In this document: in pieces, positions 9,081-16,380 of the stretch
Position numbering within the stretch: the first letter of the stretch is position 1
How the letters are laid out: every line of letters begins with the position of its first letter
Assembly: GCA_019635955.1 (NCBI GenBank)
Contig: JAHBYL010000013.1
Span: 1 to 64,000 of the forward strand
Reading direction: 5' to 3'
DNA length: 64,000 nt
Origin: Parvibaculum sp.
Lineage (GTDB): Bacteria > Pseudomonadota > Alphaproteobacteria > Parvibaculales > Parvibaculaceae
The notes under the pieces: generated by a model
The model's database searches: none
What the model was told of the DNA's origin: nothing
What the model saw: only the letters and a program-made list of their open reading frames with translations
Made by a program: the position numbers and the translations under genes

Positions 9081-9278
9081 CTACCTTCCGTACCGATCCC
9101 TAATATGGTCATTGAAGTAGGTTCCCTTTGACGCCGCCCTACAGAGACCATCAAAAATATGTTGAGGCACTCCGTAGTAGTCATACGGCCCGCCGGATTC
9201 CGTAAACCAAATCTGGAGGACCTTTGACGAAGGATCATACTCGGCACGTCGTATCGCAGACGAAATGAAAGTCGGCAT
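9081..9278 (-). CDS. KTSC domain-containing small protein
   Basis: A 65-residue protein that consists of a single KTSC domain, the small fold also found at the C-terminus of some lysyl-tRNA synthetases. Visible family features are the IRRAEYDPSSKVLQIWF strand pair, the aromatic VPQHIFDGL block and the terminal SKGTYFNDHIRDRY. A GGAGA lies about 8 bp before the ATG. The function of free-standing KTSC proteins is not established. It reads in the same direction as the coiled-coil gene, whose start lies 66 bp downstream, so the two may be co-transcribed as one acquired unit. Confidence 0.85.
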   Translation of the reverse strand: MPTFISSAIRRAEYDPSSKVLQIWFTESGGPYDYYGVPQHIFDGLCRAASKGTYFNDHIRDRYGR

Positions 9279-9350
9279 ATGCTTTTCTCCGCACTATCGA
9301 TAGTGACGTGAAGTAATGGTGCTGTCGAGTTCCTCCGATCACAAATGAAA

Positions 9351-9382
9351 ACGTGGATGGCCGGGTCAAGCCCGGCCATGAC
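9351..9382. repeat. Palindromic repeat half-unit
   Basis: A perfect 9-bp inverted repeat (ATGGCCGGG / CCCGGCCAT at 9357-9365 and 9371-9379) with loop TCAAG is flanked by CGTGG and GAC. It matches one half of the longer repeats at 20379-20469 and 37522-37611. Confidence 0.8.
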
Positions 9383-9410
9383 AAATGGGATGAATCGGGA
9401 GAAATAGGTC

Positions 9411-9511
9411 GTCATTGCGAGGAGGCCGCAGGCCGACGAAGCAATCCAGATGCCGCATGTACTGAGCGAGCGGCCCCTGGATTGCTTCGGCCTTTCGGGC
9501 CTCGCAATGAC
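9411..9511. repeat. Long imperfect inverted repeat
   Basis: The left arm (9411-9449, starting GTCATTGCGAGG and ending GCAATCCAG) and the right arm (9477-9511, CTGGATTGCTTC through GCAATGAC) are imperfect reverse complements around a 27-bp centre. Each arm also contains its own small palindrome (GGCCGCAGGCC, GGCCTTTCGGGCC). It resembles REP-like elements in many alphaproteobacterial genomes and lies just downstream of thiG's stop. Confidence 0.8.
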
Positions 9512-9528
9512 GCGGAGATTTTTGAGGA

Positions 9529-10329
9529 CTAAATCAGCCCCGCCAGCGGCGATGACGGGTCGGCATACATCTTCTTCGGCATACGCCCTGCCAGATAGGC
9601 AAGCCGTCCCGCTTCCACGGCGAGTTTCATCGCGCGGGCCATGCGGATCGGGTCCTTTGCTTCGGCAATCGCCGTGTTCATCAGCACGCCGTCGCAGCCG
9701 AGTTCCATCGCGATGGCGGCGTCCGATGCCGTGCCGACGCCCGCATCCACCAGCACGGGCACTTTTGCCTGTTCGATGATGAGGCGGATGTTCACCGGGT
9801 TCTGGATGCCGAGGCCGGAGCCGATGGGGGCGGCGAGCGGCATGATCGCGCAGCAGCCCATGTCTTCCAGTTTCTTCGCCATGATCGGATCGTCGCTGCA
9901 ATAGACCATCACCTCGAAGCCGTCCTTCAACAGGGCTTCCGCCGCGCGCAGCGTTTCCACCATGTCGGGATAGAGCGTCTTCTGGTCGCCCAGCACTTCG
10001 AGCTTCACGAGGTTCCAGCCGCCCGCTTCCCGCGCGAGGCGGAGCGTGCGCACCGCGTCTTCCGCCGTGTAGCAGCCGGCCGTGTTCGGCAGATAGATGA
10101 TCTTTTTCGGGTCGATATAGTCGACCAGCATGGGCTCGTTCGGGTTCGTCACATTGACGCGGCGCACAGCGACGGTAACGATTTCCGCGCCGGCCGCTTC
10201 CACGGCGGCGGCGTTCTCGGCGAGGCTTTTATATTTGCCCGTGCCGACGATGAGCCGCGATTTGAGCTTCCGCCCCGCGACCTCGAATGTGTCCTCGTCC
10301 GCCTCGATGCTTTTCGCCGCTTCCGTCAC
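9529..10329 (-). CDS. thiG: Thiazole synthase
   Basis: ThiG forms the thiazole phosphate moiety of thiamine from 1-deoxyxylulose 5-phosphate, dehydroglycine/iminoglycine and ThiS thiocarboxylate. The 266-residue protein shows the (beta/alpha)8 family blocks: [32 protein letters not shown] with the Schiff-base lysine, [15 protein letters not shown] and [12 protein letters not shown]. The GTG at 10329 was chosen because AGAGGAG sits 7 bp upstream and it gives normal family length; an ATG 39 bp upstream would overlap thiS. thiS lies immediately upstream. No other thiamine genes are in the window. Confidence 0.95.
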   Translation of the reverse strand: MTEAAKSIEADEDTFEVAGRKLKSRLIVGTGKYKSLAENAAAVEAAGAEIVTVAVRRVNVTNPNEPMLVDYIDPKKIIYLPNTAGCYTAEDAVRTLRLAREAGGWNLVKLEVLGDQKTLYPDMVETLRAAEALLKDGFEVMVYCSDDPIMAKKLEDMGCCAIMPLAAPIGSGLGIQNPVNIRLIIEQAKVPVLVDAGVGTASDAAIAMELGCDGVLMNTAIAEAKDPIRMARAMKLAVEAGRLAYLAGRMPKKMYADPSSPLAGLI

Positions 10330-10351
10330 TGCATACTCCTCTGGGGCCGCC

Positions 10352-10552
10352 TCAGCCGCCGCCGACAAAATTCACGATCTCGATGCGGTCGCCGTCGCGG
10401 AGCGCGACCTCGCCATAGGCCGAGCGCGGCACGATTTCGAGGTTCCGCTCCACCGCGATCTTCTGCGGGGCAAGGCCGAAGCTCTCGACAAGGCCGAGCA
10501 CCGTCATGGGGCCTGCCACTTCGCGCGCCTCGCCGTTCACCGTCAGTTTCAT
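10352..10552 (-). CDS. thiS: Sulfur carrier protein ThiS
   Basis: A 66-residue ubiquitin-fold sulfur carrier for thiamine thiazole synthesis. It begins [12 protein letters not shown] and ends with a glycine tail (NFVGGG), the C-terminal glycine being the site of adenylation and thiocarboxylation. It lies 22 bp upstream of thiG on the same strand, the usual arrangement. No TPP riboswitch is recognisable upstream. Confidence 0.93.
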   Translation of the reverse strand: MKLTVNGEAREVAGPMTVLGLVESFGLAPQKIAVERNLEIVPRSAYGEVALRDGDRIEIVNFVGGG

Positions 10553-10951
10553 GCCTTGCCCATGCCTTTCCGTTGGCGCGGATAATGGCGGCGGGGGGAG
10601 GCAGTTTCAAGGCGCGCGGGATCCCGGTTTCTCTCCTCTTCCGTCATTGCCGGGCTTGACCCGGCAATCCAGAGCGGCAAGCCAAGGCGCAATCGGCCCC
10701 TGGACCCCCGGGTCAAGCCCGGGGGTGACATTGTTGTAGAGTGGAGGCCCCCTCCCTGCCCTTGCGGCAGGACCAACCCATTGTGGCGGCAAGGCTTTTC
10801 CTGCCCCCCGGCATTGCGTATAAAGAAGTCCACGATTCGGGGGCGAAACGTCGGCCGGGGCACCTTATTTTCGCCCTTTTGCGGCCCGATAGGTTCCCCT
10901 CCATAACCCAAGCGCCGGCCTCCGGCACCTGCCCAGAAAGCCCTCGACCCG
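10553..10951. other. Intergenic region between divergent thiS and aroQ
   Basis: About 400 bp with no supported gene. It holds a two-hairpin palindromic repeat (10643-10729) and presumably the promoters of thiSG and of the aroQ-accBC unit. I could not pick out convincing -35/-10 pairs or a riboswitch. Confidence 0.6.
10643..10729. repeat. Two-hairpin palindromic repeat element
   Basis: The first hairpin is ATTGCCGGG / CCCGGCAAT (10646-10654, 10660-10668) and the second is ACCCCCGGG / CCCGGGGGT (10704-10712, 10718-10726). The whole runs from GTCAT to GTGAC as an outer inverted repeat, with CCAG and CTGG inside. It has the same architecture as the elements at 20379 and 37522 but a different central sequence. 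Confidence 0.85.
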
Positions 10952-11467
10952 ATGGCCAGACCCAGCTCCAAAGCAGTTGCTTCCAAGGCAAAGGCGAAGC
11001 CGTCTGCGAAGGCCCCCGCGAAGGCAAAGGCCGTTGCGAAGCCGGTCTATGTGCTGAACGGGCCGAACCTCAATCTGCTGGGAAGCCGCGAACCGCATAT
11101 CTACGGCTCGACGACACTTGCCGCGATCGAGAAGCAGGTTGCCGCGCGGGCGAAGTCGCTCGGCCTTGCCGTCATTTGCCACCAGTCGAACCATGAGGGC
11201 GAACTCATCGACTGGATTCAGGAAGCGCGGACAATGGGCTCGGGCGTCGTCATCAATGCGGGCGCTTATTCGCACACCTCCATCGCCATTCACGATGCGC
11301 TCGCCACGCTCGATATTCCGGTGGTCGAGGTTCACATCTCGAATGTCTACAAGCGCGAAGCCTTCCGGCACCATTCCATGATCTCGCCCGTCGCCACGGG
11401 CGTCATTTGCGGCCTTGGCGTCGTCGGCTACGACCTCGCGCTTGAGGCGATCAAATCCAAACTTTGA
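10952..11467 (+). CDS. aroQ: Type II 3-dehydroquinate dehydratase
   Basis: AroQ converts 3-dehydroquinate to 3-dehydroshikimate in aromatic amino-acid biosynthesis. The conserved core starts at about residue 31: LNGPNLNLLGSREP and HIYGS (catalytic Tyr), HQSNHEGELIDWI, INAGAYSHTSIAIHDAL and VEVHISNVYKREAFRHHS. The first 30 residues are a Lys/Ala-rich, low-complexity extension not usual in the family; a shorter start is possible, but no in-frame ATG lies nearer the core. Upstream of accB and accC on the same strand, the common alphaproteobacterial order. Confidence 0.95.
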   Translation: MARPSSKAVASKAKAKPSAKAPAKAKAVAKPVYVLNGPNLNLLGSREPHIYGSTTLAAIEKQVAARAKSLGLAVICHQSNHEGELIDWIQEARTMGSGVVINAGAYSHTSIAIHDALATLDIPVVEVHISNVYKREAFRHHSMISPVATGVICGLGVVGYDLALEAIKSKL

Positions 11468-11482
11468 GAGGGGCGAAAAGCC

Positions 11483-12001
11483 TTGGCATCGAAAACCCCG
11501 TCAGCGACCACGAAGTCCGCGAGTAAACAGGAAAGCAAGAAGAGCGAGATGAGCAAATCAGGCGTCGACCAGGAACTGATCCGGCAGCTCGCCGCCCTCC
11601 TCACGGAGACGGATCTGAGCGAAATCGAAATCGAGACGGAGAGCCTGCGGCTGCGCGTCGCGCGCCAGATGGGCCCGACGGTCGCGCATGTCGCGGCGCC
11701 GGCGCCGGTGGCGCATGTTGCCGCCGCCCCGGCGATGGCGGCGCCCGCAGAAACCGGCGGCACTCATCCCGGTGCCGTTCCCTCCCCGATGGTCGGCACG
11801 GCCTATCTTGCGCCCGAACCCGGCGCACCTGTATTCGTGCAGCCCGGCTCCAACGTCACCGAAGGTCAGACGATCCTCATCATCGAGGCGATGAAGACCA
11901 TGAACCACATTCCGGCACCGCGCTCCGGCAAGCTCACGCGCGTTCTCGTCGATGACGGTCAGCCGGTCGAATTCGGCGAACCGCTTTTCGTGATCGAGTA
12001 A
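11483..12001 (+). CDS. accB: Biotin carboxyl carrier protein of acetyl-CoA carboxylase
   Basis: AccB carries biotin in the acetyl-CoA carboxylase complex, the first step of fatty-acid synthesis. A helical N-terminal segment (DQELIRQLAALLTE) is followed by an Ala/Pro-rich linker and a C-terminal biotinyl domain with EAMKTMN; the biotinylated Lys is residue 138. The TTG start at 11483 has GAGAGG upstream; an ATG at 11549 would give a protein 22 residues shorter and is a real alternative. It lies 15 bp after aroQ and 16 bp before accC, indicating one operon. Confidence 0.93.
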   Translation: MASKTPSATTKSASKQESKKSEMSKSGVDQELIRQLAALLTETDLSEIEIETESLRLRVARQMGPTVAHVAAPAPVAHVAAAPAMAAPAETGGTHPGAVPSPMVGTAYLAPEPGAPVFVQPGSNVTEGQTILIIEAMKTMNHIPAPRSGKLTRVLVDDGQPVEFGEPLFVIE

Positions 12002-12017
12002 GGGTAGGCGCCAGCGC

Positions 12018-13361
12018 ATGTTCGAGAAGGTTCTCATTGCAAATCGCGGCGAGATTGCGCTGCGCGTCCACCGCGCCTGCCGCGAAATGGGCATCAAGAC
12101 GGTCGCCGTGCATTCGACGGCGGATGCCGATGCGATGCATGTGCGCCTCGCCAATGAAAGCGTCTGCATCGGCCCCGCGCCTGCAAGCGAGAGCTATCTC
12201 AACATTCCGGCGATCATTTCCGCCTGCGAAATCACGGGCGCGGATGCCGTGCATCCCGGCTATGGCTTCCTTTCGGAGAATGCCAAGTTCGCCGACATTC
12301 TGAAGGCGCATGGCATCACTTTCATCGGCCCGAGCGGCGACCATATCCGCGTCATGGGCGACAAGATCCAGGCGAAGATCACGGCGCGGGAACTCGGCAT
12401 CCCCTGCGTGCCCGGTTCCGACGGCGCCATCACCAGCGACGAGCAGGCCTACAAGGTTGCCGAGGAGACGGGCTATCCCGTTCTCGTCAAGGCGGCGGCA
12501 GGCGGCGGCGGCCGCGGCATGAAGGTCGCCCGTTCGCGCGAGGAGCTGTCGTCGGCGCTTTCCACGGCGCGCGCCGAAGCGAAGGCCGCATTCGGCGACG
12601 ACTCGCTCTACATGGAAAAATATCTCGGCCAGCCGCGCCATATCGAAGTGCAGGTGATCGCCGATGCGCATGGCAATGTCGCGCATCTTGGCGAGCGCGA
12701 CTGCTCGCTGCAGCGCCGCCACCAGAAGGTGCTGGAAGAGTGCCCCTCGCCCGCCCTCAATGCGCAGCAGCGCGCGGAGATCGGCGGCATCGTCTCACGC
12801 GCCATCAAGAAGCTCGGCTATCTCGGCGTCGGCACGGTCGAATTTCTTTACGAGAATGGCGAGTTCTTCTTCATCGAGATGAACACGCGCCTCCAGGTCG
12901 AACATCCGATCACCGAAGCGGTGACGGGCATCGACCTTGTGCGCGAGCAGATCCGCATCGCCGCGGGCCTCGAAATGAGCTTCCGGCAGGAAGATGTGCA
13001 GTTCAACGGCCATGCCGTGGAATGCCGCGTCAATGCGGAAGACCCGCGCACCTTCGCGCCCTCGCCCGGCACCATCAAGGATTTCCACACGCCGGGCGGC
13101 CTTGGCGTGCGCGTCGACAGTGCGGTCTATTCCGGCTATCGCATCCCGCCCTATTACGACAGCCTGATAGGCAAGCTCGTGGTGCATGGGCGCAATCGCA
13201 ATGAGTGCCTGATGCGGCTCCGCCGCACGCTGCACGAGTTCGTCATCGACGGCATCAAGACCACCATTCCGCTGTTTCAGGACCTGGTGAACGAGCCGGA
13301 TTTCATGAATGGCGAGTATCACATTCACTGGCTCGAGGACTTCCTGAAGAAGAACTCCTGA
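12018..13361 (+). CDS. accC: Acetyl-CoA carboxylase, biotin carboxylase subunit
   Basis: AccC carboxylates the biotin on AccB using ATP and bicarbonate. The 447-residue length is typical. Visible motifs are the N-terminal [14 protein letters not shown], the ATP-grasp glycine loop [12 protein letters not shown], the catalytic region [15 protein letters not shown], and [14 protein letters not shown] with metal- and substrate-binding residues. It is in an operon with accB. Confidence 0.97.
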   Translation: MFEKVLIANRGEIALRVHRACREMGIKTVAVHSTADADAMHVRLANESVCIGPAPASESYLNIPAIISACEITGADAVHPGYGFLSENAKFADILKAHGITFIGPSGDHIRVMGDKIQAKITARELGIPCVPGSDGAITSDEQAYKVAEETGYPVLVKAAAGGGGRGMKVARSREELSSALSTARAEAKAAFGDDSLYMEKYLGQPRHIEVQVIADAHGNVAHLGERDCSLQRRHQKVLEECPSPALNAQQRAEIGGIVSRAIKKLGYLGVGTVEFLYENGEFFFIEMNTRLQVEHPITEAVTGIDLVREQIRIAAGLEMSFRQEDVQFNGHAVECRVNAEDPRTFAPSPGTIKDFHTPGGLGVRVDSAVYSGYRIPPYYDSLIGKLVVHGRNRNECLMRLRRTLHEFVIDGIKTTIPLFQDLVNEPDFMNGEYHIHWLEDFLKKNS

Positions 13362-13392
13362 CCGGCGCCGCACATCTGGCGAAGGAGCGGGC

Positions 13393-14043
13393 GTGAGCGA
13401 TATCGATGCCGAGATGCTGCTCCGGGCCTATGCCTATGGCGTGTTTCCGATGGCGGAGGCGCGCGACGATCCAGAGCTTTACTGGATCGATCCCGAGCGG
13501 CGCGGCATTCTCCCTCTCGACCGCTTCCATGTGCCAAAGCGCCTTGCGCGCACCATCCGCCAGCACCCCTTCGACATCCGCATCGACACGGCCTTTCGCG
13601 AGGTGATGCTCGGCTGCGCCGATGCTGCGCCCGGCCGCGACGGAACATGGATCAATGAACGCATCCTCGCCCTCTACTGCGAGCTGAATGCGCGCGGCCG
13701 CGCCCATTCCGTCGAATGCTGGCGCGAAGGCAAACTCGCCGGCGGGCTGTATGGCGTGTCGCTCGGCGCGGCCTTTTTCGGCGAGAGCATGTTTTCGCGC
13801 GAGACGGATGCGAGCAAGGTCGCGCTGGTCTATCTCGCCGCTCGGCTCATTCGCGGCGGCTACCGGTTGCTCGACACGCAATTCGTGACGTCGCATCTCG
13901 CCCAGTTCGGTGCGGTGGAGATTTCACGGGATGAATATCGCAGCCGCCTCGCCCGCGCGACGGGGGAGCGCGCAGATTTTCACGCGATGCCGCAGGATGC
14001 GCCGCCCGGCTACATTTTGCAGTCGGTCACCCAGATGTCGTAG
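13393..14043 (+). CDS. aat: Leucyl/phenylalanyl-tRNA--protein transferase
   Basis: Aat attaches Leu or Phe to N-terminal Lys/Arg of proteins, creating N-degrons for ClpS/ClpAP. The 216-residue protein carries the family blocks [59 protein letters not shown] and [15 protein letters not shown]. It starts with GTG at 13393 after AAGGAGCGGGC. Its 3' end overlaps the convergent DUF2155 gene by 34 bp. Confidence 0.95.
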   Translation: MSDIDAEMLLRAYAYGVFPMAEARDDPELYWIDPERRGILPLDRFHVPKRLARTIRQHPFDIRIDTAFREVMLGCADAAPGRDGTWINERILALYCELNARGRAHSVECWREGKLAGGLYGVSLGAAFFGESMFSRETDASKVALVYLAARLIRGGYRLLDTQFVTSHLAQFGAVEISRDEYRSRLARATGERADFHAMPQDAPPGYILQSVTQMS

Positions 14044-14405
14044 ACCGGATGCTCCAGTGCGTTGAGGCCGGGGCTTTCCGCAAACATCCACCCCTTGAAA
14101 ACCAGCGGTGCTTCGCCGGCTCCTGCCTCGCCATTGTCCTCGCGGTCGAGCTGCCGGATTTCGGCATAGGCAGCCGTCCGTGGCGGCTCTTCGGGCGGCC
14201 TCTTGTCGCAAGCGCGCACCAGCACCTCAAGCGAACCGAAGCGCACCGGCACATCGACCTTCGCCTCGAAGCTTTCGACGCGGGCGGTGATCTTGTCGAG
14301 GCCGCTGAACACGGCGACGGGAAATTTCTCCGCCGCGGCGGGCACCGTCATGGCGGCAATGAGGGCGAAGACGGCGCCGGGCAAAGAGAGATGACGGTAA
14401 CGCAT
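14010..14405 (-). CDS. DUF2155 domain-containing secreted protein
   Basis: A 131-residue exported protein with a signal peptide (1-25, ending VPAAAEK) and the DUF2155 domain: [60 protein letters not shown]. Its function is unknown. AGGAG is placed 5 bp before the ATG. It sits between NDUFA12/mlaD and aat, a conserved alphaproteobacterial arrangement that hints at an envelope role. Confidence 0.9.
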   Translation of the reverse strand: MRYRHLSLPGAVFALIAAMTVPAAAEKFPVAVFSGLDKITARVESFEAKVDVPVRFGSLEVLVRACDKRPPEEPPRTAAYAEIRQLDREDNGEAGAGEAPLVFKGWMFAESPGLNALEHPVYDIWVTDCKM

Positions 14406-14433
14406 CGAAACTCCTGAAAGCCCCCGGCCCGCG

Positions 14434-14886
14434 CTAGTTGCTGCTGTCCGTTGCCGAGAAGACGGCCTGACCGATCAGGCTCATCAGATCGACCGAGCCT
14501 TGCGTGAACATGATCTCGCCGCCGGTGGTCAGCATGTCTTCGCTGCCGCCCGGTGTGACCGAGATATAGCTGCCGCCGAGCAGGCCCTCACTCGTGATCT
14601 TGGCGCTGCTGTCGTCCGGCAGTTTCACATTGCTCGCAATGTCGAGCGTGACGATCGCCTGATAGGTCTCGGGGTCGAGCGACTGGCGGACCACCGTTCC
14701 GATCTTGATGCCCGACATGCGCACATCGGCGCCATTCGCCAAACCGTCCACGGCGCTGAAGGCCGCTTTCACCTGATAGCCGGATGCACTCCTCATGCCC
14801 GACGACGAATAGCCGTAGAAGAGGAAGACGGCCGCCACAGCGACAACCAGCGTACCGATCAGCGTTTCGACGAGATTGCTTTGCAT
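14434..14886 (-). CDS. mlaD: MlaD-type MCE domain protein (phospholipid transport)
   Basis: A 150-residue protein with an N-terminal membrane anchor (about 8-26) and a single MCE domain (about 35-112: YQVKAAFSAVDGLANGADVRMSGIKIGTV, GLLGGSYISVTPG, quoted in pieces). MlaD hexamers form the periplasmic part of the MlaFEDB complex, which moves phospholipids between the membranes. The other mla genes are not in the window. GGGGAG precedes the ATG by 4 bp. It is followed 28 bp later by the DUF2155 gene. Confidence 0.9.
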   Translation of the reverse strand: MQSNLVETLIGTLVVAVAAVFLFYGYSSSGMRSASGYQVKAAFSAVDGLANGADVRMSGIKIGTVVRQSLDPETYQAIVTLDIASNVKLPDDSSAKITSEGLLGGSYISVTPGGSEDMLTTGGEIMFTQGSVDLMSLIGQAVFSATDSSN

Positions 14887-14928
14887 GGGGCTCCCCGGTA
14901 TTCGCTCCTTGCCGGAGCAGACGTGAAA

Positions 14929-15336
14929 TTACTCGGGCCGCCAGGCCTGATAGTCGCCCGTCGCCTGCGGGCGATGACCGCCCTTGTGCAGGCTGCCCTC
15001 CGGTCGCCATGCGTGAGGCGTGCCGGTTAGGTTCGGGCGGTGCGGCTGCTGCCAGTCGCGCGGTGTGTAGTTTTCCTCGGTCGGCGGCGTGTCCACCGTG
15101 TGGTGGAGCCAGCCATGCCAGTCGGCGGGAACGCGCGAGGCTTCTGCGAGCCCGTTATAGATCACCCAGCGGCGCACATAGCCACCAATCGACCGGCCGT
15201 TCTTGTCTTCGTAGTAGCGATTGCCCTCGCCGTCCTCGCCCACCAGCCGGCCGTTGCGCCAGGTGTGGAGGCGCGTGCCCAGCGTCTGGCTGTCCCACCA
15301 GATGAAGATTTCAGAAAACAGACCCATGGAAGGCAT
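14929..15336 (-). CDS. NADH:ubiquinone oxidoreductase subunit NDUFA12 family
   Basis: A 135-residue accessory subunit of respiratory complex I, homologous to mitochondrial NDUFA12 and characteristic of Alphaproteobacteria. Motifs are IWWDSQTLGTRLHTWR, GNRYYEDK, RRWVIYNG, ASRVPADWHGWLHH and the C-terminal YTPRDWQQPHRPNLTGT. A second ATG three codons in (15327) may be the true start. It lies upstream of mlaD on the same strand. Confidence 0.93.
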   Translation of the reverse strand: MPSMGLFSEIFIWWDSQTLGTRLHTWRNGRLVGEDGEGNRYYEDKNGRSIGGYVRRWVIYNGLAEASRVPADWHGWLHHTVDTPPTEENYTPRDWQQPHRPNLTGTPHAWRPEGSLHKGGHRPQATGDYQAWRPE

Positions 15337-15471
15337 ATCCCGTTGGAAGCGGCGGCAAGGGCCGGACGGCTTCTATTCTAGACGCGATTCCGGCCGGAGG
15401 GGGCCGAAAAACGGGCAGAATATGACATTCGGGGAAGGCCGGGTCCAGCCTTGGCGTCCTGCCCGGAAGGC

Positions 15472-15996
15472 TTATTCGAGCGACCAGGTGGTCTGACCGA
15501 CGGCCTTGGCGCGCTTCAGACCTTCGCGCTCCTTGAGCAGCATGGGCTGGCGGTAGATATCGCCCGCCCGCTCGAACTCGCGATTGTCATTCAGCACCCA
15601 TTCGATCCGGTGCAGCAAGCTTGCCGGCGTCACGGGCTTGACCAGCAGATGCGTGGCGCCGATCTCGAAGGCTTCCTTGATGAGCGAATGCGAGGCATGG
15701 CCGGTCAGCACGATGATCGGCGTGAAGCAGACCGGCTCATTCCCGATCGAGCGGACGCTGGTGATGAAGTCGCGGCCATTCATCGGCTGCATCTCCCAGT
15801 CGGAGATGACGAGATCGACATCATGGAGCTGAAGTTCCATAAGACCGTCTGTGCCGTCGCGGGCCTGGCGCACGGTGGAAATGCCGAAAGTGTTGAGCAT
15901 GGTGCGCAAAAGCAGGCGCATGCCGCCATTATCCTCGACCATGAGGATTTTCAGCGACTTCAAGTCCTTGCCGTAAGCCGTGCTTAGTTCACCCAC
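15472..15996 (-). CDS. CheY-like response regulator
   Basis: A 174-residue single receiver domain (about 15-135) with the acidic pair Glu21/Asp22, phospho-acceptor Asp66 in VISDWEM, Thr98 (VLTGH) and Lys120 (LLVKPV). The C-terminal 40 residues carry no recognisable output domain, so it probably acts through protein contacts, as CheY or DivK do. No cognate kinase is adjacent; the nearest one is the hybrid kinase 6 kb away. It is divergent from nrdJ. Confidence 0.88.
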   Translation of the reverse strand: MGELSTAYGKDLKSLKILMVEDNGGMRLLLRTMLNTFGISTVRQARDGTDGLMELQLHDVDLVISDWEMQPMNGRDFITSVRSIGNEPVCFTPIIVLTGHASHSLIKEAFEIGATHLLVKPVTPASLLHRIEWVLNDNREFERAGDIYRQPMLLKEREGLKRAKAVGQTTWSLE

Positions 15997-16380
15997 CTTG
16001 CGGTCTCCACCTCTTCTGGGCTTCGCTCCCGTTTAATATCAGACAAGGCGTTTCCGCATTGTTAACCCGTCGATTCGGGTGGCCAGACCACCCGATCTCG
16101 TGGCTCGAATGCCTGCAACATCTACATCTTGTGACTTTGGCTTGACGCCCCCCCGGCATCATCCCTAGGATTTCATTTCCCTCAGGGGAGAGGCACGAGC
16201 AACAGGCGGGTATCACTCAAGGTCACAAAGCTCCGGCGGCGAAGGCTCTTTGGAATCAAACACTTAGGTGGGAGTTCCAGATGCGCCCGGCGCGACGGGA
16301 TTTTGCGCCCCGAAAGCCCCCGGAAACAGCTCCCTCCTCGCCTGCAGGGCAGATCAAAGTGCGGAAAACCGGGGGCCAGA
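15997..16380. other. Intergenic region between divergent response regulator and nrdJ
   Basis: About 380 bp without a supported gene. It contains a perfect hairpin CGGGTGG-CCAGA-CCACCCG (16076-16094) and the candidate promoter listed separately. No cobalamin riboswitch or NrdR-box pair was recognised. Confidence 0.6.
16142..16171 (+). promoter_or_regulatory. Candidate sigma-70-type promoter for nrdJ
   Basis: TTGACG (16142-16147) and TAGGAT (16166-16171) are separated by 18 bp. The site is about 210 bp upstream of the chosen nrdJ start, implying a long leader. It is a sequence resemblance only. Confidence 0.35.

Noticed and set aside
10575-10610. GGATAATGGCGGCG resembling part of a TPP riboswitch near thiS
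   Set aside because: It lies on the strand opposite to thiS, and the CTGAGA and GAAGGGA elements of the thi box are missing.
15997-16380. Cobalamin riboswitch upstream of nrdJ
   Set aside because: No B12-box-like sequence could be found in the leader.
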